The notes: generated from the sequence alone by a model not told the origin. Positions 26,211-35,439 are shown, numbered from the stretch's first letter. The stretch is DNA of 64,000 nucleotides from Rhodoferax sp. (GCA_003133245.1 PKWM01000018.1:1-64000), one strand, 5' to 3'. Numbers and translations: made by a program.

Positions 26211-27574
26211 TATTTTTGACGAATAGCCTTTTTTGCGGCGGTTTTAGTGGCTTTGAATGCTTTAGTCACGAGGGTCGATGCGGTTTTTGCAATCGGCACT
26301 TGCGCCAGGGCCGGTTGCTGGCTCAGGATAAACGATTTGACCTCGGGATAAACCATTTCACGCCAGCGGCGACCGGCAAATATACCGTAGTGACCAGCTC
26401 CCTTGACTTCCAGGTGTTTTTGCTGTGACTTGGGTACCCCACTGCAAATGTCATGCACGGCTTCGGTCTGACCAGCCCCGGAAATGTCATCGAGCTCACC
26501 TTCAATCGAGAAGAGCGCCGTGCTGGTGATGTCCTCAGGATGCACACGTTCGATTTTTCCATTTACACCTTTGACATCCCAGGTACCATTGACCAGACTG
26601 AACTCCTGAAAAACCACTCGAATCGTGTCCAAGTAGTAATCGGCGTCCATGTCCAGCACCGCGTTGTATTCGTCATAGAACTTGCGGTGCGCCTCGGTGC
26701 TGGCATCGTCGCCCTTGATCAAGTCTTCAAAGTAGTCGTAATGGCTCTTGGCATGGTTGCTGGGGTTCATCGCAACAAAACCGGAATGCTGCAAGAAACC
26801 CGGATAAACCCTCCGTCCGGCACCTGCGAAATTGGTCGGGACGCGGTAAATCACATTGTTTTCAAACCAGTTGTAACTCTTGTTCATGGCCAGATTGTTG
26901 ACCGCAGTGGGTGACTTGCGGGCATCGATCGGGCCACCCATCATGATCATGCTCAAGGGCGTCAATTCGCCACGGCTGGCCATCAGCGAGACAGCGGCCA
27001 ACACCGGTACGGTCGGCTGACACACGCTCATGACGTGGCAATTGCCGTAAATGCCTTGCAGATGGCGAATGAACTCCTGCACATAGTTCACATAGTCATC
27101 CAGGTGAAACGGACCTTTTGACAGCGGGACCAGTCGTGCATTTTTCCAGTCGGTGATATAAACCTTGTGATCTTTGAGCATGGTCTTGACGGTATCGCGC
27201 AACAGTGTTGCATAGTGGCCAGACAACGGCGCCACAATCAACACGGCGGGTTGATTTTTGAGCTTTATCAGTGTTGCATGATCATCTGTGAACCGCTTGA
27301 AACGACGTAGTTCACAAAAGGGCTGATCGATTTCAACGCGTTCGTGGATGGCGACACTGACGCCGTCCACTTCGACCGTGTGCAGGCCAAATTCCGGCTT
27401 TTCGTAATCCTTTCCCAATCGGTGCATCAAGTCGTAACCGGCTGAAATGCGGTTCGCAAAAGGGTTTTTTCCGAACAAGGACAGAGGGTTGCCATAGACT
27501 TTGGCGGCAGAATGTGCCAGGTCGGAGAAGGGCTCCATCAGGGCACGTTGGGTTTCGTAGATTTTATAGAGCAC
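26210..27574 (-). CDS. phaZ: intracellular polyhydroxyalkanoate depolymerase
   Basis: 454 residues, GTG start with AAAGG about 10 bases upstream. The N-terminus MLYKIYETQRALMEPF and a later DWKNARLVPLSKGPFHLDDY match the PhaZ family of Ralstonia-type depolymerases, which degrade stored poly-3-hydroxybutyrate in the cytoplasm. The nucleophile in this family is a cysteine in a lipase-box-like position; here VMSVCQPTVP at about 184-193 carries it. GAGHYGIFAGRRWRE near the C-terminus carries the catalytic histidine. The C-terminal end is Lys/Ala-rich and may touch granule or DNA. It is divergent from phaB across 197 bases. Confidence 0.92.
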   Translation of the reverse strand: MLYKIYETQRALMEPFSDLAHSAAKVYGNPLSLFGKNPFANRISAGYDLMHRLGKDYEKPEFGLHTVEVDGVSVAIHERVEIDQPFCELRRFKRFTDDHATLIKLKNQPAVLIVAPLSGHYATLLRDTVKTMLKDHKVYITDWKNARLVPLSKGPFHLDDYVNYVQEFIRHLQGIYGNCHVMSVCQPTVPVLAAVSLMASRGELTPLSMIMMGGPIDARKSPTAVNNLAMNKSYNWFENNVIYRVPTNFAGAGRRVYPGFLQHSGFVAMNPSNHAKSHYDYFEDLIKGDDASTEAHRKFYDEYNAVLDMDADYYLDTIRVVFQEFSLVNGTWDVKGVNGKIERVHPEDITSTALFSIEGELDDISGAGQTEAVHDICSGVPKSQQKHLEVKGAGHYGIFAGRRWREMVYPEVKSFILSQQPALAQVPIAKTASTLVTKAFKATKTAAKKAIRQK

Positions 27575-27771
27575 GATGAATTAACCTTTGGGAATGTTGC
27601 AGTGCAATATAACAGTTTTTGGGGCATACCGGGCAGGGCGACGAGTTCATTATGGACAAGAGTTGGTCTTCTTGGTGTTTTCCTCGATGCGGGTAATTAA
27701 TTTTGGCGCTATAGTGAATCAACGTATTAGGGGTATGACGTAACTGATAGTTTATTTACAGGAGAAAAACA

Positions 27772-28509
27772 ATGAGTCAAAAAGTAGCGTATGTGACCGG
27801 GGGTATGGGGGGTATTGGTACTGCCATTTGTCAACGTCTGCAAAAGGAAGGTTTCAAGGTCATTGCCGGTTGTGGACCGACTCGCGACCATGCCAAGTGG
27901 TTGGCCGAACAGAAAACGCAGGGCTTTACGTTTTATGCCTCGGTTGGCAATGTGGGGGATTGGGATTCCACCGTGGAAGCTTTTAGCAAGGCCAAAGCCG
28001 AACACGGCAGCATCGATTTGCTGGTTAATAACGCGGGCATCACGCGTGACCGCATGTTTGTCAAAATGACGCGTGAAGACTGGGATGCGGTGATTGAGAC
28101 CAACCTCAACTCAATGTTCAATGTGACCAAGCAGGTGGTGGCCGACATGGTGGAAAAAGGCTGGGGTCGCATCATCAACATTTCATCCGTGAACGGGGCC
28201 AAGGGCCAGGCGGGTCAGACCAATTATTCGGCGGCCAAGGCAGGGATGCACGGTTTCACGATGGCGCTGGCGCAGGAACTGGCGACCAAGGGTGTCACGG
28301 TCAACACGGTGAGTCCGGGTTATATTGGCACCGACATGGTCAAGGCGATTCGTCAGGACGTACTCGACAAAATTGTTGCCACGGTGCCGATCAAGCGGCT
28401 GGGCGAGCCGGGCGAAATTGCTTCCATCATTGCCTGGATTGCCTCTGAGGATGGAAGCTACTCTACAGGTGCTGATTTCTCGGTCAATGGTGGTTTGCAC
28501 ATGGGCTAG
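27772..28509 (+). CDS. phaB: acetoacetyl-CoA reductase
   Basis: 245 residues, with ACAGGAGAAA upstream of the ATG. Short-chain dehydrogenase with the NADPH motif VTGGMGGIG at about residues 7-15, NNAGITRD at 82-89, catalytic Ser in NISSVNG, YSAAKAG (Tyr and Lys) at about residue 153, and PGYIGTDMV. The pattern is that of PhaB, which makes (R)-3-hydroxybutyryl-CoA for polyhydroxybutyrate synthesis. It is paired divergently with the depolymerase gene. No phaC or phaA is in the window. Confidence 0.93.
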   Translation: MSQKVAYVTGGMGGIGTAICQRLQKEGFKVIAGCGPTRDHAKWLAEQKTQGFTFYASVGNVGDWDSTVEAFSKAKAEHGSIDLLVNNAGITRDRMFVKMTREDWDAVIETNLNSMFNVTKQVVADMVEKGWGRIINISSVNGAKGQAGQTNYSAAKAGMHGFTMALAQELATKGVTVNTVSPGYIGTDMVKAIRQDVLDKIVATVPIKRLGEPGEIASIIAWIASEDGSYSTGADFSVNGGLHMG

Positions 28510-28526
28510 AGCGTAGCGTACCCTGA

Positions 28527-28615
28527 GCTGAATTGGGGTCGGATCCCAATTCGGGGAAGCGCCTTCGAGCTGGCCTACCAAATATCTCCGATTTGGGCTC
28601 TGACCCCAATTCAGC
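28527..28615. repeat. REP-like palindromic element (arms GCTGAATTGGGGTC / GACCCCAATTCAGC)
   Basis: 14-bp perfect inverted repeat arms at 28527-28540 and 28602-28615 enclose 61 bases, including GGATCCCAATTCGGGG. It lies between the convergent phaB and BPSS1780 genes, and the right arm supplies the last codon and stop of the latter. The GAATTGGGGTCGGATCC left end is the same as in the polA copy at 31405, and the GGGGTC/GACCCC core is shared with hrpA at 51762. It may also act as a transcription stop for both genes. Confidence 0.8.
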
Positions 28616-29390
28616 GGGGCACCTCGTCGTCTATGACAAAGCTGTCGCGGAAGGTGAAATAGAGTGATGTAAAAAACATCGAAGCCATCAGCAACAGGGC
28701 TGGAAACAGGATGTCTCCGACCAGACCTTGATTACCCAGCAAAGATCCGAAAGTGCTGATGCCCATAACCATCAGCAGCAACAGCGCCAGCCACATCAGA
28801 CCAAACGTGGCAAATGCCCAAAAATTGCGCCAACAGGCCACCAGACTGAAGAACAGGCTTTTGAGTGGTGTCAGTCCGTGCCAGTGAACCAGGGCCGGTG
28901 CGTGCCAGAACAACAACGACAAGGGTAGATGCAGACCAATGAAAACCCACATGGCAGCCTGAAAGTTGGACTCTAGCATGAGTTCACGGGTGGGTGTATT
29001 GCCACCCAGATAGACGCGTGCAAAGCCACCGCCATCGATCAGCCAGGAGGCACCCATGGCGAGCAAAAAACCTATTGCATACAGTGCGCCTAACTGCAGC
29101 ATGGCGCGCGTCTCCCTTTTACTGGCCCGAAAAGCCGTGAGTAAAACGAGGGGCATCGGAAAGTGCCCCTCGCATGCGACTTGTGTGGCAACCATCAAGC
29201 CCAGCGTGGCGGCTGGCATCAGCATCATCGCCAGCGCCAGACCAACGAAGGGTAGCAGACTGGCCAGGGTCATAACAGCCATGAACATGAAAAACAGACC
29301 AGCCAGTGCCAGTGGTTGTTTAAAAAATGTCCGGATACCCAGCTTGACCCAGGCGGCGCCGGTGCGAGCCTGAACAAGGTTTAGTTTCAT
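28611..29390 (-). CDS. BPSS1780-family membrane protein
   Basis: 259 residues from ATG 29390; the ATG overlaps the thrB stop as ATGA. The start MKLNLVQARTGAAWVKLGIR and about six membrane segments, beginning with FFKQPLALAGLFFMFMAVMT, match the uncharacterised family named after Burkholderia BPSS1780. The family occurs in Burkholderiales next to thrB (general knowledge). Its function is unknown and its topology suggests an inner-membrane protein. The stop codon is contributed by the adjacent palindromic element, so the C-terminal end may be altered from the ancestral form. Confidence 0.8.
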   Translation of the reverse strand: MKLNLVQARTGAAWVKLGIRTFFKQPLALAGLFFMFMAVMTLASLLPFVGLALAMMLMPAATLGLMVATQVACEGHFPMPLVLLTAFRASKRETRAMLQLGALYAIGFLLAMGASWLIDGGGFARVYLGGNTPTRELMLESNFQAAMWVFIGLHLPLSLLFWHAPALVHWHGLTPLKSLFFSLVACWRNFWAFATFGLMWLALLLLMVMGISTFGSLLGNQGLVGDILFPALLLMASMFFTSLYFTFRDSFVIDDEVPR

Positions 29391-30382
29391 GCTGAATTTG
29401 CGTTTGTGCTGTTGCCGATGGAGTGGCAAATCCGCTCGCGCAGGACGCGCTCAAAATGGCTTGGGTCGTGCGCCTTGAGGATGCTGGCTGTGCGCGGCAA
29501 GTGGTAATCCCACAGGCGTGACAGCCAGAATCGCAGAGCAGCAGCGCGCAGCAGCGCCGGTAGCATCTCGAACTCAACGATTTCAAGCGGTCGCACAGCA
29601 CAATAGGCGGTCATAAAGCTCTGAAAGCGTTCTTCGTGGTGGCTGCCGTTGTCGAGATTGACGCACCAGTCGTTCAGACTCACCGCGAGATCAAAAACCC
29701 AGGCGTCAACACCGGCAAAATAAAAGTCGAAGAAGCCGGTGAGTCGAAGCTTGTCTGGTAGATTTTCAAACATCACGTTGTCACGGAATAAATCGGCGTG
29801 AATGGGTCCGCGTGGCAGGGCGGCGTAGGCGGGATATCTGGCAATCTGATTTTGATAGGCCAGTTCGCTCTGGAGCAAGGTGGCTTGGGGCACGCCCAGA
29901 TAGGGCAACACCACTGGCACCGTCTCATTCCACCAGACCAGGCCGCGCAGATTGGGTTGTGACAAGGTAAAGTCGCGCCCGGCCAAGTGCATCTGGGCCA
30001 GCGTTGTACCCACTAGCGCACAGTGATCCGGCGTTGGTGCCAGCTCGCAGCTACCCGCCAATCGGTTGACCACGGCTGCCGGCTTGCCTTTGACTTCAAA
30101 CACCAGGTCACCATTGGCGTTGGCATTGGGATCAGGTACCGCAATACCATGGTTGGCCAGATGCTTCATTAACGTCAAGTAGAATGGCAATTGGTCAAAC
30201 GTCAAACGTTCAAACAGGGTGAGTACGTAGTCGTGAACTCGACCCGCTAGCTCGGTGCTGACGAAATAATTGGTGTTTTCGATGCCGCCAGCGCAGCCTT
30301 GCATATTTTTCAACTCGCCAAGCTTGAGTTGTCGCAGCAGAGTGCGGGCCTCATCAGCAGTGACTTCCGTATAGACCGCCAT
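29387..30382 (-). CDS. thrB: homoserine kinase (ThrB, APH-fold type II)
   Basis: 331 residues. MAVYTEVTADEARTLLRQ start, GGIENTNYFV near residue 33, catalytic HADLFRDN at about 195-202 and metal-binding DFYFAG at about 219. This is the aminoglycoside-phosphotransferase-like homoserine kinase found in Pseudomonas and betaproteobacteria, not the GHMP-type ThrB of E. coli. It phosphorylates homoserine for threonine synthesis. It is translationally coupled to the downstream membrane protein and divergent from polA (127 bases). Confidence 0.93.
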   Translation of the reverse strand: MAVYTEVTADEARTLLRQLKLGELKNMQGCAGGIENTNYFVSTELAGRVHDYVLTLFERLTFDQLPFYLTLMKHLANHGIAVPDPNANANGDLVFEVKGKPAAVVNRLAGSCELAPTPDHCALVGTTLAQMHLAGRDFTLSQPNLRGLVWWNETVPVVLPYLGVPQATLLQSELAYQNQIARYPAYAALPRGPIHADLFRDNVMFENLPDKLRLTGFFDFYFAGVDAWVFDLAVSLNDWCVNLDNGSHHEERFQSFMTAYCAVRPLEIVEFEMLPALLRAAALRFWLSRLWDYHLPRTASILKAHDPSHFERVLRERICHSIGNSTNANSA

Positions 30383-30509
30383 GAATTAAAACCCGAAAAT
30401 TTTCCAACTGCGCTCACTACTGATCAAGGACGGGGTAAGGAGTAGGGTAAAACGCATGGCGTGATTGTAGAACCAGCCAGACGTTGGCTTTGGCAGGCAA
30501 AATGGAGGC

Positions 30510-33353
30510 ATGAACGACAACCCAACAAAAAACCTGCTGCTGGTGGACGGCTCAAGCTACTTGTACCGCGCCTTTCACGCCATGCCCGACTTGCGTGCCG
30601 TACCGGGCGATCCGGCCAGTGCGCCAACCGGGGCCATTCGCGGCATGATCAACATGCTGCAAAGCCTGCGCAAGGAGGTCAAGGCCGATTTTGCTGCCTG
30701 TGTCTTTGATGCCAAGGGACCCACCTTTCGCAATGAGCTCTACCCGCAATACAAAGCGCAACGTGCACCGATGCCTGACGACTTGCGCGCCCAGATTGAG
30801 CCAATTCATGAAGTGGTGCGCTTAATGGGCTGGAAGGTGCTGGCAGTGCCTGGTGTCGAGGCTGATGACGTGATCGGAACACTGGCGGTTGCCGCTGCCG
30901 GGCAGGGCATTGAAGTGATTGTGAGTAGCGGCGACAAAGACCTGGCGCAATTGGTCAACGCGCACGTCACCATCATCGACACCATGAACGGCAAACGCCG
31001 TGACGTGGCCGGTGTTGAGGCTGAATTTGGTGTACCGCCGCGTTTGATGGTGGATTTTCAAACGCTGGTCGGGGATGTAATTGACAATGTGCCTGGTGTG
31101 CCCAAGGTCGGCCCAAAGACCGCTGCCAAGTGGCTTCAACAATACGGTTCACTCGACGCGGTAGTGGCCCATGCCGATGATATTCAAGGTGTGGTCGGCG
31201 AGAACTTGAAAAAGACGCTGGACTGGTTACCGCTTGCCCGCGAGTTGCTGACCATCAAGACCGACTGCGATTTGCAGGTATGGCTGCCCGATCTGCCCGC
31301 GCTGGCCTCCATCGCAACCGGTAGCATGGATGCCCCGGCACTGGTCAATTTTTATGAAAAATATGGCTTCAAGGCGCTGGCCCGAACCTTAAGCGGCAAT
31401 GCAAGAATTGGGGTCGGATCCACGCAGCGAAGCGGAGCTGGCTCTGACCCCAATTCCGTTGATCCTGATTTCGTGCACAAGGTCAACAACGAGCCGGGCT
31501 TGTTTGACGAGCCAGAAACTCCCGGCTTACCAGCATCCTCGCAAGTGACCGAATTGCACTACGACACGATCCTGACATGGGACGCGTTTGAGCGCTGGCT
31601 CGTCAAGTTGCAAGCCGCCGACCTGGTGGCACTCGATACCGAGACCACTTCGCTCGATGAGATGCGTGCTCAAATTGTTGGCATCAGTTTTAGCGTCACG
31701 CCGGGTGAAGCGGCCTACATCCCGTTGACGCATCGCTACCCGGATGCACCGATGCAATTGCCGATCAACGAGGTGCTGGCCCGCCTCAAGCCCTACCTGG
31801 AGGATGCCAGCCACCACAAGCTCGGCCAGCACGTCAAGTACGACCGTCATGTGTTCGCCAACCATGGCATAGAAGTGCAAGGCTACGCGCACGACACCAT
31901 GTTGCAAAGCTATGTGCTCGAAGTCAACAAACCGCACGGTCTGGCGAGTCTGGCCGAGCGCCATTTGGGGCGTAGCGGCATCAGCTTTGAGGACTTGTGC
32001 GGCAAGGGCGTTGGTCAAATCTGCTTTGACCAGGTCGAAATTACCAAAGCATCGCGGTATTCGTGTGAAGACTCCGACATGACCATGGATGTGCACCTGG
32101 CCTTATGGCCCAGTTTGAAGGGTAATGACAAACTGTGTTTCATCTATGAGCTTGAAATTGCCAGCAGCGAAACGCTTTTCCGTATCGAACGCAACGGTGT
32201 GCTGATTGATGCCCCAACGCTGGCGAAACAAAGCCTCGAACTCGGCGCGCGCATCGGCGAGCTGGAAAGAGAAGCTTATGAGTTGGCCGGTCAAACATTC
32301 AACCTGAGCAGTCCGAAACAGATTGGTGAGATTTTCTTCATCAAACTCGGCCTGCCGGTGGTCAAAAAAACTGCTACCGGGGCACCCAGCACCGATGATG
32401 AAGTGTTGCAAAAACTGGCCGAAGACTACCCGCTGCCCGCCAAAATTCTAGAGCACCGGGGCTTGGCCAAACTCAAGGGCACTTACACCGACAAGCTAGC
32501 GCAACTCGCGCATCCGCGCACCGGTCGCGTTCATACCCATTACGCACAAGCGGTGGCGGTGACCGGGCGTCTCTCCAGCAATGACCCCAACTTGCAAAAC
32601 ATCCCTGTGCGAACGCCCGAGGGTAGGCGGGTGCGCGAGGCGTTTGTGGCACCCGCAGGCTGTGTCATCGCCAGCGCCGACTACAGCCAGATCGAGCTGC
32701 GCATCATGGCGCACATCAGCGGCGACGCTGCGTTATTGCTGGCTTTTCGCGATGGCATGGACGTGCACCGCGCCACCGCAGCCGAAGTGTTTGGTCTGAG
32801 TACCGATGAGGTGACGAGCGAGCAGCGCCGTTATGCAAAGGTCATTAACTTCGGGCTGATTTACGGCATGAGTGCCTACGGTCTGGCACGAGCACTGGGC
32901 ATAGATAACACAGCGGCCAAGAACTACATCGAGCGCTACTTTGAGCGCTACCCTGGTGTCAAGCGTTACATGGACGAGACCCGTCAGTTGGCGAAAAGAC
33001 AGGGGTACGTTGAAACCGTGTTTGGCCGCAGGCTCTACCTGCCCGAGATCAACTCACCCAACGGGCCGCGGCGTAGCGGTGCCGAGCGCGCCGCCATCAA
33101 TGCACCGATGCAGGGAACGGCAGCGGACCTGATCAAACTCAGCATGGTCAAAGTGCAGCAGGTTATTGATGATGAGAAACGGGCCACCAAGATGATCATG
33201 CAGGTACACGATGAATTGGTGTTTGAAGTGCCAGAGAGCGAGGTGGTTTGGGTGCGCCACGAAGTTCCACGGTTGATGGCGGGCGTGGCTCAGCTCAAAG
33301 TGCCCTTGCTGGCCGAGGTCGGAATCGGCCTCAATTGGGACAAGGCGCATTGA
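30510..33353 (+). CDS. polA: DNA polymerase I
   Basis: 947 residues. N-terminal 5'-3' exonuclease (LLLVDGSSYLYRAFHAMPDL at residues 9-28; GVEADDVIGTLA with metal ligands). 3'-5' exonuclease domain with an intact DxE (VALDTETTSL at about 374). Polymerase domain with SADYSQIELR (motif A), RRYAKVINFGLIYG (O-helix) and VHDELVFEVP (motif C). All three activities should therefore be present. Between the first two domains lies an in-frame palindromic repeat insertion, residues about 299-316, in a linker, probably harmless to the fold. It is a single gene divergent from thrB. Confidence 0.96.
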   Translation: MNDNPTKNLLLVDGSSYLYRAFHAMPDLRAVPGDPASAPTGAIRGMINMLQSLRKEVKADFAACVFDAKGPTFRNELYPQYKAQRAPMPDDLRAQIEPIHEVVRLMGWKVLAVPGVEADDVIGTLAVAAAGQGIEVIVSSGDKDLAQLVNAHVTIIDTMNGKRRDVAGVEAEFGVPPRLMVDFQTLVGDVIDNVPGVPKVGPKTAAKWLQQYGSLDAVVAHADDIQGVVGENLKKTLDWLPLARELLTIKTDCDLQVWLPDLPALASIATGSMDAPALVNFYEKYGFKALARTLSGNARIGVGSTQRSGAGSDPNSVDPDFVHKVNNEPGLFDEPETPGLPASSQVTELHYDTILTWDAFERWLVKLQAADLVALDTETTSLDEMRAQIVGISFSVTPGEAAYIPLTHRYPDAPMQLPINEVLARLKPYLEDASHHKLGQHVKYDRHVFANHGIEVQGYAHDTMLQSYVLEVNKPHGLASLAERHLGRSGISFEDLCGKGVGQICFDQVEITKASRYSCEDSDMTMDVHLALWPSLKGNDKLCFIYELEIASSETLFRIERNGVLIDAPTLAKQSLELGARIGELEREAYELAGQTFNLSSPKQIGEIFFIKLGLPVVKKTATGAPSTDDEVLQKLAEDYPLPAKILEHRGLAKLKGTYTDKLAQLAHPRTGRVHTHYAQAVAVTGRLSSNDPNLQNIPVRTPEGRRVREAFVAPAGCVIASADYSQIELRIMAHISGDAALLLAFRDGMDVHRATAAEVFGLSTDEVTSEQRRYAKVINFGLIYGMSAYGLARALGIDNTAAKNYIERYFERYPGVKRYMDETRQLAKRQGYVETVFGRRLYLPEINSPNGPRRSGAERAAINAPMQGTAADLIKLSMVKVQQVIDDEKRATKMIMQVHDELVFEVPESEVVWVRHEVPRLMAGVAQLKVPLLAEVGIGLNWDKAH
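31405..31456. repeat. REP-like palindromic element inside polA
   Basis: Perfect 11-bp inverted arms GAATTGGGGTC (31405-31415) and GACCCCAATTC (31446-31456) around 30 bases. The left end continues GGATCC as in the element at 28527. The insertion is in frame and reads RIGVGSTQRSGAGSDPNS in the protein, a Gly/Ser-rich linker between the 5'-3' and 3'-5' exonuclease domains. Confidence 0.85.
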
Positions 33354-33376
33354 GGCCAGTGTGTGCCGGCCTTTTT
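33353..33376 (+). terminator. weak intrinsic terminator after polA
   Basis: AGGCC (33353-33357) pairs with GGCCT (33368-33372), with a 10-base loop, followed by a short T run. It overlaps the polA stop codon. The stem is short, so confidence is limited. Confidence 0.4.
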
Positions 33377-34247
33377 ATTGAGAGTTCCGAAATTCACGAT
33401 ACCGTTCAGGCCAAGATGGCCTGATGCAGCTTGTCGTGGCAAAGCAAGAATTGAGGTCCAGGCATGTGTGGGCCGAAGGCGACGCAGCGGGTGGCAGGTC
33501 GGCCGGGTTGGGGTAGGGCATCACATGGCATTCGCCCTTTTGCAACTTGGCCCAGCGCACCGAGGCGTCTGGAGTGATTGCAAACACCAGGTCGTCAATC
33601 TTGGCTTTACCGGCCCAGTATTGCGGGAACGCCTTGTAACGCACGATGGCGTCTTTTTGGTATTGCACCAGATAGAACGGGCCAGTGCCGATCGGGTCTT
33701 GATCCACTTTTTCTGGTGTACCGGCCTTGAGCATGGCAATCGCGTATTCTTTGGACTGGATGCCGGCGTATTGCATTGCCAGGTTCGACAGGAACGGTGC
33801 CTCGGCGTGGTTGAGCGTGATCCTGACGGTGTAGTCGTTAATCTTCTCCACCGACTTGAGCAGCTTGTCCATGCTCATGTCGTTGAAATAGGAGTGGTTC
33901 GAGCTGGTCACTTTGAAATAAGGATCGGACTCTTTCCACTGCCTCTCCAGCGTGAAAATAAAGTCGTCAGCGTTGAAGTCGCGTGACGGTTTGTAGTTTT
34001 TGTTGGAGTGCCACTTGACGCCCTTGCGCAGGAAGAAGGTGTATTCGGTGCCGGCTTTTTCGATCATCCAGCGCTCGGCCAAACCTGGAATCACCTTGGT
34101 GCCGCCGCGCTCGAACTGAACGATGTTGTCATAGATTTGCTCGTTCACGTCAAACGAGGTGCCGGTGGTGTTGACGCTGGGGGCAAAGTTCTCCGGGCCG
34201 CCTTCAGAGCAGAATGCCAGAGTTTTGGCCGAGGCTGGTGTAGTCTT
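33375..34247 (-). pseudogene. truncated dipeptide-binding protein gene (dppA-like remnant)
   Basis: The minus strand reads the end of a signal peptide and mature N-terminus (TTPASAKTLAFCSEGGPENF) from about 34245, then a clear solute-binding family 5 sequence (PGLAERW, GVKWHSN, ADDFIFTLERQW, DPIGTGPFYLVQYQ, AKLQKGECHVMPYPNPADL) to about 33515. After that similarity stops and about 45 unrelated codons follow to a stop at 33375. Only about 240 of an expected 530 residues remain, and the signal peptide start and C-terminal half are missing. The left junction is a deletion scar that joins it to dppB. There is no start codon of its own with a ribosome site, so it is a dead gene. Confidence 0.82.
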
Positions 34248-34938
34248 CGCCCAGCACTTCGAGCATGCTTGATCGCGTCATGCGGGCAATGACTGCCAGC
34301 GGATTGGTGCCGAGCACGATGGTGGGCAAGATCAGGTGGGTGGCAGCCGACCAGAACGCGCCTTTGTCCCCGGCCAGCCAGGTGTCAATCAACAAGAAAC
34401 CGGTGACCGGTTCAATAAAATACTGCACCGCGATGCGCCCCGAGACGGGAGTCAAATCGAGTTGCACCGAGAACAGCAGAATCAGCAACAAGCCCCACCA
34501 GAAGATCGGCATTGAATAGCCGGTGAGCGAGACGCCCATGACGCCGTGGTCGAACACGGTATTGCGTCGCATGGCCGCCAGAATACCGGCCGGTATGCCC
34601 AGCAGCAGGGCGAACAAAATGGCGCACAGCGCGAGTTAAATCGTTGCCGGGAACAGCGCCAGGAATTCATTCATGACGGGCTCGTGCGTGATGATGGATT
34701 TGCCCAGATCGCCTTGCAGCACATGGCCAATGTAAATGCCATACTGCACCAGCACCGGGCGGTCCAACCCATACTCTTTGAGCAACATGGCGTGCCGCGT
34801 GGCGTCGATGCCGCGTTCGCCGACCAGCGTTTCAATCGGGTCGCCCGGCACTAGACGAATAAGAAAGAACGCCAGCAGTGTCATGTCGATGAAGGTGGGG
34901 ATGATCAGGCTGAAGCGGGATAACAGAAAGCGCAGCAT
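34248..34938 (-). pseudogene. truncated dipeptide permease gene (dppB-like remnant) with internal stop
   Basis: Starts at ATG 34938 (MLRFLLSRFSLIIPTFIDMT), with GDPIETLVGERG and QYGIYIGHVLQGDLGKS typical of DppB. TAA at 34636-34638 interrupts the frame (PATI-stop-LALCAILFALLLG), where homologues usually have an acidic residue, i.e. a GAA/GAG to TAA change. The same frame then continues through PAGILAAMRRN and NPLAVIARMTRSSMLEVLGED and ends at about 34248, where the sequence switches to dppA. About 100 C-terminal residues are lost. The deletion between dppB and dppA presumably removed the rest of the permease genes. Confidence 0.82.
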
Positions 34939-34981
34939 GGCTCGAATGGTGATGAACTACACAAAGGGATCACGCCAGAAC

Positions 34982-35003
34982 AAAAAAGCCGACTTGCGTC
35001 GGC
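34982..35003 (-). terminator. intrinsic terminator of the SWIB-domain gene
   Basis: On the minus strand, GCCGAC-GCAA-GTCGGC is followed by TTTTTT. The perfect 6-bp stem with a tetraloop and U-run lies 26 bases after the stop of the gene at 35029. Confidence 0.85.
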
Positions 35004-35028
35004 CTTTGAAGTAAACAGCCAGGGCTGA

Positions 35029-35439
35029 TTACTTGAGGTGTTTGCCAATCAGGCCGGCCATCTCGAACATCGACACCTGCATCTTGCCAAAGATTTCCTT
35101 CAACTTGGCGTCGGCGTTGATCATGCGTTTGTTGGCGGCGTCCTGTAGCTTGTTCTTTTTGATGTAATCCCACAATTTGCTCACCACCGCAGTGCGTGGC
35201 AATGGAATTGCCCCAACAATGGCAGCCAGCGCCGCGCTGGGTGTCAGGGGTTTCATGAATGCAGCGTTCACAGTGCGTTTTTTGGCGGGTGCTTTTTTTG
35301 CGGCTGGTTTTTTCGCAGGAGCAGCCTTTTTCGCAGGTGCTGCCTTTTTGGCAGGAGCCTTTGCGGCTATTTTTTTAGCCGGAGTTATTTTTTTCGCAGG
35401 TGCCGCTTTTTTTGCCGGTACTTTCTTTGCAGTTGCCAT
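35029..35439 (-). CDS. SWIB/MDM2-domain protein with histone H1-like Lys/Ala/Pro tail
   Basis: 136 residues, AAGGACA upstream of the ATG. Residues 1-56 are built of irregular PAKKA-type repeats (e.g. KKAAPAKK), as in bacterial H1-like DNA-binding tails. Residues about 60-136 form a SWIB domain (MKPLTPSAALAAIVG, LWDYIKKNKLQD, INADAKLKEIFGK, MFEMAGLIGKHL). Such fusions occur in betaproteobacteria and Chlamydia and are thought to bind and compact DNA. It is a single gene with its own terminator. The low-complexity repeat is likely to vary in length between strains. Confidence 0.9.
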   Translation of the reverse strand: MATAKKVPAKKAAPAKKITPAKKIAAKAPAKKAAPAKKAAPAKKPAAKKAPAKKRTVNAAFMKPLTPSAALAAIVGAIPLPRTAVVSKLWDYIKKNKLQDAANKRMINADAKLKEIFGKMQVSMFEMAGLIGKHLK

